Shown here piece after piece: positions 1-5,242 of a stretch of 5,242 nt of DNA. The DNA is from Anaerolineales bacterium (lineage in GTDB: Bacteria; Chloroflexota; Anaerolineae; Anaerolineales; Villigracilaceae). The notes under the pieces were generated by a model. It searched no databases. It had not been told where the DNA came from and worked only from the letters and a program-made list of their open reading frames with translations. Positions within the stretch are counted from its first letter, which is position 1. Each line of letters begins with the position of its first letter. The translations under genes were made by a program, and so were the position numbers. The DNA is taken from contig JAFGKO010000193.1 of the NCBI GenBank assembly GCA_016928525.1, positions 1 to 5,242 of the forward strand, given 5' to 3'.

Positions 1-681
1 GAAATCGGTGTTGCCGCCGAAATTGAGCTGGTAGGTATGATCCAAACGCACGCCGCGGTCCATGAACAGGCTGGTGAGCACACGGTGCAAGATCGTCGCG
101 CCCACCTGGCTCTTAACATCATCGCCGATCACCGGCAGGCCGCGCTCGCGGAAGCGCTGGCCCCAATATTCCTGGCTGGCAATAAACACCGGGATGCCGT
201 TGATGAAAGCGCAGCCGGCCTCCAGTATCTGCTCAACATACCATTTGGTTGCCATTTCCGAGCCGACCGGCAAGAAGTTAATCACCACATCTGTCTTCGT
301 GCTCTTCAAGATTCCCACGATATCGGCAGTGGGGCCGGGAGCCTTTTTGAGTATCTGCGATAAGTATTTACCCAGGCCGTCGTGCGTCATACCGCGCGAC
401 ACGGGCACGTTCAAAAAAGGAACATCACTGAATTTATAGGTGTTGTTCGGATAAGCGAAAATCGCCTCACTCAAATCCCTGCCGACCTTCGTATCGACCA
501 CATCGAAGGCCGCCGTGAACTCGATATCCCGCACATGATAGCCGCCCAAGTTAACGTGCATCAAGCCAGGAATTTGCTCGTCTTCTTTGGCATCCTTATA
601 AAATTGAACACCCTGCACCAGCGAAGAAGCACAGTTGCCTACGCCAATGATCGCCACACGAATTTTCTTACTGTCTTTCAT
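1..681 (-). CDS. ino1: Inositol-3-phosphate synthase (myo-inositol-1-phosphate synthase), 3' part missing
   Basis: The frame starts with ATG at 681-679 and stays open for 227 codons to the window edge, where the C-terminus is lost. The family's prokaryotic members are about 360-390 residues, so roughly 60% is present. The family converts D-glucose 6-phosphate to 1D-myo-inositol 3-phosphate with bound NAD in the cytosol, the committed step to phosphatidylinositol and other inositol lipids or solutes. Visible marks are the N-terminal Rossmann NAD-binding loop GVGNCASS (residues 13-20), [11 protein letters not shown] (45-55), DGLGKY (101-106), LPVGSE (137-142), the family signature [11 protein letters not shown] (186-196) with conserved Lys190, and LNFGGNTDF (219-227) at the edge. 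The start is fixed by an AGGAG box 6 nt upstream and by the Rossmann strand beginning right after it. The length and wording match the actinobacterial/archaeal short form, not the eukaryotic enzyme of about 530 residues. No frameshift or missing key residue is seen. It is preceded by a leader of about 120 nt and has no co-directional partner close by. Confidence 0.95.
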   Translation of the reverse strand, partial: MKDSKKIRVAIIGVGNCASSLVQGVQFYKDAKEDEQIPGLMHVNLGGYHVRDIEFTAAFDVVDTKVGRDLSEAIFAYPNNTYKFSDVPFLNVPVSRGMTHDGLGKYLSQILKKAPGPTADIVGILKSTKTDVVINFLPVGSEMATKWYVEQILEAGCAFINGIPVFIASQEYWGQRFRERGLPVIGDDVKSQVGATILHRVLTSLFMDRGVRLDHTYQLNFGGNTDF

Positions 682-687
682 TCAAAT

Positions 688-692
688 CTCCT
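688..692 (-). promoter_or_regulatory. Ribosome binding site of ino1
   Basis: CTCCT on the plus strand reads AGGAG on the minus strand, with a 6-nt spacer before the ATG at 681-679. This is a near-ideal Shine-Dalgarno sequence. It supports this ATG as the start of the inositol-phosphate synthase rather than any in-frame codon downstream. Confidence 0.85.
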
Positions 693-810
693 GATAGAAA
701 TTAGTTTTTGGAGGTCAGTGGATCAACCGCCTGGCAGAATACAGCAAAGCAAATACTTTGTCGCACGACGCACTTTGCCGCCATATTGCGTCTCCACGCG
801 CCAGTCGTAT

Positions 811-816
811 ATTATA
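811..816 (-). promoter_or_regulatory. Candidate -10 box for ino1
   Basis: ATTATA on the plus strand gives a perfect TATAAT on the minus strand, followed by ATAC. Transcription would start near 804-805 and give a leader of roughly 120 nt before ino1. No good -35 hexamer is found 15-19 nt upstream (the 17-nt position reads GGATGA), so the promoter is either activator-dependent or the box is chance AT-richness. The leader (682-804) contains no convincing hairpin, riboswitch or terminator that I can recognise. An imperfect GCAAAG/CTTTGC pairing is possible but weak. Confidence 0.4.
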
Positions 817-849
817 CCCCTGTGTCCGAAAATTCATCCTTTTTCGTGC

Positions 850-878
850 TTGCTAAAAAGCGGTCTCTCAGGTATAAT
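850..878 (+). promoter_or_regulatory. Sigma70-type promoter of tRNA-Pro
   Basis: TTGCTA at 850-855 (four of six matches to TTGACA) and a perfect TATAAT at 873-878 are separated by exactly 17 nt. The predicted start is near 885, leaving a leader of about 39 nt before the mature tRNA at 924. It is divergent from the candidate ino1 -10 box, so the two promoters share the 811-878 stretch. This is the best promoter in the window and faces the only plus-strand gene. Confidence 0.8.
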
Positions 879-923
879 CCCTTCGCTCTGAGAAAAGATC
901 ATTCTCTTAAGAAAAGAGCCGTT

Positions 924-998
924 CGGGGTGTGGCTCAGCCCGGCTAGAGCGCACGGTTCGGGTCCGTGAGGTCCCCGGTTCAAATCCGGGCACCCCGA
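924..998 (+). tRNA. tRNA-Pro (anticodon CGG)
   Basis: A full cloverleaf can be drawn. The acceptor stem is CGGGGTG (924-930) with CACCCCG (991-997), all seven pairs Watson-Crick. The D stem is GCTC (933-936) with GAGC (947-950). The anticodon stem is CACGG (952-956) with CCGTG (964-968), enclosing loop TTCGGGT. The anticodon at 959-961 is CGG, reading the Pro codon CCG, and is followed by G37 as usual for tRNA-Pro. The variable loop has 5 nt, and the T stem is CCCGG (974-978) with CCGGG (986-990) around TTCAAAT. The discriminator is A998. The next bases are CAGA, so CCA is not encoded and must be added enzymatically. The gene stands alone, has its own promoter at 850-878 and a terminator starting 3 nt after its end. 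Confidence 0.98.
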
Positions 999-1001
999 CA
1001 G

Positions 1002-1032
1002 AAAAACTTCCTCTTTGTGAGGAAGTTTTTTT
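1002..1032 (+). terminator. Rho-independent terminator of tRNA-Pro (hairpin 1)
   Basis: A perfect 12-bp stem (1002-1013 with 1019-1030) closes a 5-nt loop TTTGT and runs into seven T residues (1026-1032). It begins 3 nt after the tRNA discriminator, the usual arrangement for a monocistronic tRNA. The five A residues on the 5' side become a T-run on the minus strand, so the hairpin could also stop minus-strand transcripts. Confidence 0.9.
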
Positions 1033-1035
1033 ATT

Positions 1036-1085
1036 GATCCCGGTTTCTCCTGCAGTGGGATGGTACAAATCTGGGCACCCAGACA
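1036..1085 (+). repeat. Degenerate copy of the tRNA-Pro 3' end, copy 2
   Basis: The stretch 1066-1085 matches the tRNA T-arm/acceptor end plus the following CA (981-1000) at 18 of 20 positions. The bases before it, TCCCGGTT at 1038-1045, match the 5' side of the T stem. Between the two halves about 20 extra bases, containing CTGCAGTGGGATGGTA, interrupt what would be the T loop. The segment cannot fold as a tRNA, because no D or anticodon arm precedes it. It is followed 2 nt later by a hairpin similar to the tRNA terminator, as in the original. Confidence 0.75.
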
Positions 1086-1087
1086 AA

Positions 1088-1118
1088 AACTCTCTCCATG
1101 TGAGGGAGTTCCGTTTTT
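1088..1118 (+). terminator. Terminator-like hairpin 2
   Basis: AACTCTCTC (1088-1096) pairs with GAGGGAGTT (1102-1110) as a 9-bp stem with one G-U pair around the loop CATGT, followed by CCG and five T residues (1114-1118). On the minus strand the stem is followed by TTTTTG. It follows tRNA-end copy 2 exactly as hairpin 1 follows the tRNA. It may act as a backup terminator in both directions. Confidence 0.65.
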
Positions 1119-1120
1119 AT

Positions 1121-1169
1121 AGGCCCCGGTTTCCCTTGCAGGGATGATACAAATCCGGGCACCCCGACA
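1121..1169 (+). repeat. Degenerate copy of the tRNA-Pro 3' end, copy 3
   Basis: Positions 1150-1169 are identical over 20 nt to the tRNA 3' end plus the two following bases (981-1000). CCCCGGTT at 1124-1131 repeats the 5' side of the T stem. As in copy 2, extra bases (here about 18, containing CCCTTGCAGGGATGATA) split the T-loop region. The repeat starts are regularly spaced: 981, 1066 and 1150. The copy is followed at once by a third terminator-like hairpin. Confidence 0.8.
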
Positions 1170-1170
1170 A

Positions 1171-1200
1171 AAAACTCCCTCTCTCAAAAGAGGGAGTTTT
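1171..1200 (-). terminator. Bidirectional terminator of the macroglobulin gene (hairpin 3)
   Basis: A perfect 12-bp stem pairs 1171-1182 with 1189-1200 around loop CTCAAA. Read on the minus strand it starts 23 nt after the TAG of the macroglobulin gene and ends in a run of six T (complement of 1169-1174), a good intrinsic terminator. On the plus strand it is followed by GTTTCTTG, a weaker T-tract. It stands in the same position after tRNA-end copy 3 as the tRNA's own terminator after the tRNA. Confidence 0.8.
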
Positions 1201-1223
1201 GTTTCTTGTACGTTGCAGGGATT
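1201..1223 (+). repeat. Possible fourth, partial repeat unit next to the macroglobulin stop codon
   Basis: TTGCAGGGAT at 1213-1222 is identical to 1136-1145 in copy 3. It is preceded by GTTTC (1201-1205), as in copies 2 and 3. The T-arm/acceptor part is absent, and the macroglobulin stop codon (1226-1224) begins directly after it. It is short enough to be chance, but its place at the expected phase of the array makes a truncated unit plausible. Confidence 0.4.
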
Positions 1224-4200
1224 CTACTCCACAATCACCCAATCACTGCCACTTCTCCCGAACACCTCGGGCGAATACATCTCTTCTGCCTTCGCAGGTG
1301 GGACCACGAACTTTCCGGGCGTGGTGGCGCGCGCAATATACGTGTAGTCATATACCCCGTCCCACAGCAGGGACGTAAAGGCTTCGGCGCGTTCGTCACG
1401 CAGGTTCTGGTGTTCGTACCAGGTGCGCCACCACCACCAGCCATATTCAAAGTCTGGGCTTTCAGGGTCTTGCGGGATGCTCTGCGAGACGGCCAGCGCC
1501 GGATTGACGATCTCCAGGCCGGCGGGCAGCGGATCGACCAACGCCACATGGTAACGACGGTTGTCTGCCACCATGGTCAGGCGCACACGGACGCGCGCTC
1601 CAGCCTTGATGTGCCAGATGCCTTCGCTATCGCGATACACATCTTCGGGATCGTCCACGCCTTCATACTCACGCTGGACGACGAAGCCCATGTCGAGCGG
1701 ATCGAGCCACAGGTCAGTGGGCGCGTACTTCAGGCCGAGGCGATAGTACAGGCGTCCGGTCCCGTCCTTCTGGATAACCAGATTTTGCATATCGGGGGCT
1801 TCGGCGACTTGTCCTGAGCCTGTCGAAGGGTCGGTCAGGTAGCTCATCGGGACCGTCGTTTCGTGCCGTTCGGTGCTGTAGCCCTGGTAGGCGTGCTCGC
1901 CGGCATAGGTCTCGCCCAGCCAGATGCGCGCCACGAAATCGGGCGTCTGCGCTTCATAGGTGTTGAAGTAGCGGTCCAGCGCGATCAGCACGAAGACGTT
2001 CTCCTGTGTGTTGCCCCAATGTCCGCGCACCCGATGCGCCAGCAGCCCGTTGACCACTTTGGGGATCAGGTCACTATTGGGGTCGTCGGCGATCAGCGCA
2101 TCCAGCAGCACCGCGTCCGCGCGGCGGTTCGAGCCCAGGATCAGGTAGTTCTGGTCGTCATAGGTAGTGGTGAAGTTTGCGGCCCCAGCGGTCTCCACGA
2201 CGCGGTTGGCCACATAGCGGCGGATGGACTCCAGTTCGGGGCCGGAGTTGGGATCATCGACCAGCACCTGCCAGATCCAGCCAACCGCTTCGAGCGGGAT
2301 GCCGTCCAGCGTGGCCTCAGCCAGCAGTTGGCGCGCCTTGGCCGGATCGTTGTCGCCCATAAGGTCGCGTACGTACAGCGCGTAGGCGGACAAGGTCCAG
2401 CGCGTGCGTTGCGTGTACCAGCTCGGGTAATAGTTCTCGATATTTTGCAGGTAAGGTAGCAATTGATCCTGCATGTTCTGGGGGACATCGAAGCCCTTCT
2501 GTTCAGCGCGCGCCAGGGCATGCGCCACATGGATGGTATTGAAGGGGATCGACTCCTGGCCGCGCCGCCAGTACGGGAAGCCGCCATCGTAATTCTGCAA
2601 GCCTTGCAAGCGTTCGATATCGCGCGTGACGGCTGTTTCCATCTCAGTGGCGGATGGTAGCCCCTCGGCCTCGAAGGCCGTCAAAACGTCCCGCAGGGCG
2701 GCCACGCCCAGGATGCGGGAAGCATACTGCTCCGAGCACTCGTAGGGATAGTTGACCAGGTAAATGACCGCATCCGTCAGCGCTTGCAGCGCGGTGGACG
2801 AGGTCTGGATTTCCAGCCCGCCAAATTGCGGGAAGACATCCTGCGGCTTGGATACTGGCTGAACGATTGCCCCTTCATCTATTACACCGTAAGTGGCAAA
2901 GGCTTCTGTGGTGGCCGGAGTGTAGACTGGCAGCTCCACGTTGGCTGCATCCGCGTAGGGGCCTGAGACAGCCGCCACCTGGAAGCGCGCGGTTCCAGCC
3001 CTATCGGTCGCAGCCGGGAAGCGTACTTCGATCCGGTCATTGGCTGGAACGCTGACGCGCAGGCCAGCCTCACCCGTCAGCCTGGTGTTGGTGGTCTCGA
3101 TGGCCACATCCACGGTCAGCGGCTCATCGGTCTGGTTTTGCAGCACGACCGGCAGTTCGAGGCTGTCGCCAAAGTTCAGGAAGCGCGGCGCGGACGGGCG
3201 CACCATCAAGGGCAGGCGGGCGGTCAGGTTGGCTTCGCCAGAACCGAACTTGCTCCCGCCTTGGTCAACGGCCACCACCATGATGCGGTAACGGGTCAGG
3301 TTGTCGGGCAGTTTTACCCTGACGGTCGCTTCACCATTGGCATCGGTGCGTACCTCAGGCGCGAAGGTCGCCAGCGGGTTGAAATCCGAGCGCACGGTGA
3401 TCGGCGGCTGGGCGGCTCCTGCGCCATTTTCCGACTTGGCCATGTCTTCCATCGGGGCGGCTGCTGCGGGCATCTCCATGGCTTCTTGCATCACAGCACC
3501 TTCCCGTTCAGCGCCGCCGAGAGCGGCGGTCATGGTGGGCATGGGCGCTGGCGGGGCGCCTGCGGCGAATTCCTGCGGGTTGGCCAGGATGATGCTGGCG
3601 CGGCTGTATACACTCCAAATGTCTGATGGGCGTTGCGTGTAAAACACAGCGATGGGATCCGTCAACTCATAGTTGGTCAGCGCCAGGATGGATTCATCGA
3701 CCACGATGACTGCCAGTTCTGCGTCCGGGACCGGTTCGCCGTTTGCATCTTTCAGCACGATGTTCAGATTGGTTTCAGCGCCGGGTTCCAGTTCAGTTTC
3801 TTGCGGCGTCAATTCCAGCGCCAGCGTACGACTCAAGGGCGGAATACTCAGGTTGAGCGTTCCGCTGGCGTAGGCGGGCCGGTCGGGCACGCCGGACAGG
3901 GGCTCGCCCTGATCGTCCGTGCGTGGCGCGGAGCCGACCAAGTCGACCTGCACGTTCAGGTTGGGGATGTATTTCTCCTCAATGGGCACTTTCAGGGTGT
4001 AACTGCCCTCTTCGATCTCGAAGCGCTCGGTGTACACAAACCCGTTTCGGCTGAGGGTCAGCAGGCCTTGCGCCGGGACGAAGGGGGACTGCACCAGGAT
4101 CTCGGCCACATCGCCGGGCTGGTAGGTTTCCTTGTCCGGGATGAGGGTGGCTTCTTCCTGTTCGACTTCCCGCGAGGGCGGTAGTTCGCCGCCGCTGACC

Positions 4201-5242
4201 CAGCGCGTGATCTGAGTCTGGTTGCCGCGCTCCTGTTCGTCATGCACCAGGGCGGTGATGCGGTAGCGGCCTCCCACGGGCGTTTCGAATTCGCAGCTTA
4301 CCGGCTCATCTGCCGATTCAAGGTTGCATTCCTGCAGGTCGGCTTCCTTTTCGGTCCATTCGCCGTTTTCGAACTTCCATTCCAGGCGCGCGGCGCTGAC
4401 CTGGATGGGCTGCCCCGCGAGCGCGTTCCCGTCCAGGTCTGTGACGATCAGGTCGATCTTCAACGGCTGGTTTCGCTCCACAAAATAGCGCGCGCTGCGC
4501 ATGCCCACATATAGCTCTCCGGGATGCACCAGCAGATTCGTGGACCCGGCCCAGGCCTGGCGGTTGACGTCCGTGACGGTGGATTCGGCGGTCACGCTGA
4601 ACGGGCGCAGCCCCTCGTTGGAGTCGAAATCCATTTTCAGATAGTGATTACCGGTGGCATCCGTCAGGCCGCTGAAGTTCTGGGTTTCGGTCTCGCCATC
4701 GCCCGGCCCTTGATAGAACCACCACCAGGGCTGCCAGACCCCGAAGGTGAAATCAGGCCAGTTGGGCGGGTTGTAGTTGGTGGGCGTGGAGCTTACCAGC
4801 CAGTTGACTTCGGCGTTCGGCAGCGGGCCGCCTGCGTAATATTTGGCTTCCACGGCAACCGTAGCGGACTCGCCCACGAAATAAGGCCCTACCGTTTCGT
4901 TGCGCGCGTTTACTTCGAACTCGGGGCGGCGGAATTCCTGGATCTGGAAACCGTGCGAGAACGAGCGGCCATCCAGCCCAACCCCGGCGTCCATCTGGAT
5001 ATAGGCATAGCCCAGGTTGGCGTTTTCTGGGACGCTGAAGCTGAAATCGAACCCGCCTAGCGCGTTGACTTCGACGTTGCCTGTGCCCAGGTCGTTGCCT
5101 TGCGGATCGATGATTTGGTAGCTGACGTTCGAGACCAGGTTCCCGATCAGACCGACATCACCGTCTTGCTTCCGTCCGAGACGCCGGATCCAGCCCTTGA
5201 GGTGCACCTCTTCGCCCGGGCGGTACATCTGGCGGTCGTCGA
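1224..5242 (-). CDS. Bacterial alpha-2-macroglobulin family protease inhibitor with thioester, N-terminus missing
   Basis: The frame is open from the window edge to TAG at 1226-1224, with 1338 codons visible. Residues here are numbered from the internal Met at 5228. The true start is outside: the frame continues upstream as DDRQ, and DRQMYRPGEEVHLKG is the usual opening of a macroglobulin MG2 domain, not a secretion signal. The family consists of extracytoplasmic traps: a protease cuts the bait, the protein rearranges, and the thioester covalently captures the protease. Approximate order: MG2 (1-100), MG3 and MG4 (102-350), bait-domain MG start with YQPGD at 369-373, MG6 with VDESILAL (510-517), bait stretch (551-609), MG7-like strand RSDFNPLATFAP (613-624), thioester domain (about 800-1095) with CSEQ at 831-834 (Cys codon 2738-2736), and a C-terminal MG10-like domain (about 1180-1334). 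The intact CxEQ marks the thioester-bearing class, like E. coli YfhM (about 1650 residues), so some 300 or more residues are probably missing. Only three cysteines are visible (301, 312, 831). No pbpC gene lies on the downstream side. Confidence 0.96.
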   Translation of the reverse strand, partial: DDRQMYRPGEEVHLKGWIRRLGRKQDGDVGLIGNLVSNVSYQIIDPQGNDLGTGNVEVNALGGFDFSFSVPENANLGYAYIQMDAGVGLDGRSFSHGFQIQEFRRPEFEVNARNETVGPYFVGESATVAVEAKYYAGGPLPNAEVNWLVSSTPTNYNPPNWPDFTFGVWQPWWWFYQGPGDGETETQNFSGLTDATGNHYLKMDFDSNEGLRPFSVTAESTVTDVNRQAWAGSTNLLVHPGELYVGMRSARYFVERNQPLKIDLIVTDLDGNALAGQPIQVSAARLEWKFENGEWTEKEADLQECNLESADEPVSCEFETPVGGRYRITALVHDEQERGNQTQITRWVSGGELPPSREVEQEEATLIPDKETYQPGDVAEILVQSPFVPAQGLLTLSRNGFVYTERFEIEEGSYTLKVPIEEKYIPNLNVQVDLVGSAPRTDDQGEPLSGVPDRPAYASGTLNLSIPPLSRTLALELTPQETELEPGAETNLNIVLKDANGEPVPDAELAVIVVDESILALTNYELTDPIAVFYTQRPSDIWSVYSRASIILANPQEFAAGAPPAPMPTMTAALGGAEREGAVMQEAMEMPAAAAPMEDMAKSENGAGAAQPPITVRSDFNPLATFAPEVRTDANGEATVRVKLPDNLTRYRIMVVAVDQGGSKFGSGEANLTARLPLMVRPSAPRFLNFGDSLELPVVLQNQTDEPLTVDVAIETTNTRLTGEAGLRVSVPANDRIEVRFPAATDRAGTARFQVAAVSGPYADAANVELPVYTPATTEAFATYGVIDEGAIVQPVSKPQDVFPQFGGLEIQTSSTALQALTDAVIYLVNYPYECSEQYASRILGVAALRDVLTAFEAEGLPSATEMETAVTRDIERLQGLQNYDGGFPYWRRGQESIPFNTIHVAHALARAEQKGFDVPQNMQDQLLPYLQNIENYYPSWYTQRTRWTLSAYALYVRDLMGDNDPAKARQLLAEATLDGIPLEAVGWIWQVLVDDPNSGPELESIRRYVANRVVETAGAANFTTTYDDQNYLILGSNRRADAVLLDALIADDPNSDLIPKVVNGLLAHRVRGHWGNTQENVFVLIALDRYFNTYEAQTPDFVARIWLGETYAGEHAYQGYSTERHETTVPMSYLTDPSTGSGQVAEAPDMQNLVIQKDGTGRLYYRLGLKYAPTDLWLDPLDMGFVVQREYEGVDDPEDVYRDSEGIWHIKAGARVRVRLTMVADNRRYHVALVDPLPAGLEIVNPALAVSQSIPQDPESPDFEYGWWWWRTWYEHQNLRDERAEAFTSLLWDGVYDYTYIARATTPGKFVVPPAKAEEMYSPEVFGRSGSDWVIVE
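1809..1830 (-). repeat. Short interspersed repeat inside the macroglobulin gene
   Basis: The plus strand carries CCTGAGCCTGTCGAAGG at 1813-1829, flanked by TTGT and G. I recognise this as a short repeat (CCTGAGCYTGTCGAAGG, often with GTC/GAC arms) scattered through many environmental bacterial genomes, both between and within genes. Here it is read in frame as PSTGSGQ (residues 1134-1140), a flexible linker between the end of the thioester/CUB region and the C-terminal MG10 domain. The repeat adds no stop and no frameshift. Recognition rests on memory; only one copy is present in the window. Confidence 0.6.

Noticed and set aside
37..891. Plus-strand open frames at 37-363, 62-439 and 382-891
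   Set aside because: They are antisense to ino1, whose conserved motifs on the minus strand run from 681 to the left edge. The last extends into the promoter region without any protein-like pattern.
1036..1169. Copies 2 and 3 as tRNA pseudogenes
   Set aside because: Only the T-arm and acceptor 3' half are present. The 75 bases that should hold the D and anticodon arms are the preceding terminator hairpin and show no resemblance to them.
834..1187. Minus-strand open frame of 117 codons across the tRNA and the repeats
   Set aside because: Its middle part is the antisense translation of the tRNA-Pro gene, a common false gene (wording like CPDLNRGPHGPEPCALAGLSHTP). The rest is the terminator and repeat sequence read through.
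971..1200. CRISPR-like array, suggested by regular spacing of a repeat
   Set aside because: There are only three units of 84-85 nt, the repeat is the tRNA end itself, and the spaces between hold similar hairpins rather than unique spacers.
1428..1439. Four consecutive Trp codons (residues 1264-1267) and another aromatic cluster at 166-172 of the macroglobulin
   Set aside because: From memory, aromatic clusters at these places occur in bacterial macroglobulins of this class, so they are not a peculiarity of this gene.
1206..1817. Plus-strand open frame of 203 codons, and others at 1863-2459, 3138-3626, 3633-4184 and 4524-5060
   Set aside because: All lie opposite the macroglobulin coding frame, which has clear family motifs along its whole length. 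They have no ribosome binding site or recognisable domain and are products of GC-rich antisense codons.
5226..5228. ATG as the start of the macroglobulin gene
   Set aside because: The frame continues upstream to the window edge as DDRQ, part of the conserved entry to an MG domain. No Shine-Dalgarno or signal peptide is near, so this Met is internal.

Overview
The window holds two protein genes on the minus strand, both cut by the window edges, with a plus-strand tRNA gene between them. At the left edge are the first 227 codons of an inositol-1-phosphate synthase (ino1 type, positions 681 down to 1). A 75-nt tRNA-Pro(CGG) lies at 924-998. The right three quarters (5242 down to 1224) is one continuous reading frame for a bacterial alpha-2-macroglobulin with an intact Cys-x-Glu-Gln thioester motif; its N-terminus, with the expected secretion signal, lies beyond position 5242.

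Organism: a free-living bacterium with GC-rich coding sequence, Shine-Dalgarno initiation, sigma70-like -35/-10 boxes and a tRNA without encoded CCA. The Ino1 resembles the short form of Actinobacteria, Archaea and Chloroflexota. The macroglobulin's C-terminal wording and the PSTGSGQ-encoding short repeat inside it recall environmental Chloroflexota (Anaerolineae-like) sequences. This assignment comes from memory of the families and is tentative.

Layout: 1-681 ino1 (minus, 3' end missing); 682-923 divergent promoter region, with a strong TTGCTA-N17-TATAAT promoter facing the tRNA and a TATAAT box facing ino1; 924-998 tRNA-Pro; 999-1223 three successive hairpin terminators, the second and third preceded by decayed copies of the tRNA 3' end; 1224-5242 macroglobulin (minus). 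The tRNA and the macroglobulin gene are convergent, so the hairpins between them, which carry T-runs on both strands, probably stop transcription from both sides. No functional link between the two protein genes is visible: one is a cytosolic inositol-lipid or solute enzyme, the other an extracytoplasmic protease trap.

The least ordinary part is 971-1223. There the T-arm and acceptor end of tRNA-Pro recur at an 84-85 nt period, each copy followed by a terminator hairpin whose stem is preserved by a compensatory base change. I read it as a relic of integration at, or tandem duplication of, the tRNA 3' end. I see no integrase, CRISPR array, defence operon or clearly new multi-gene system here.
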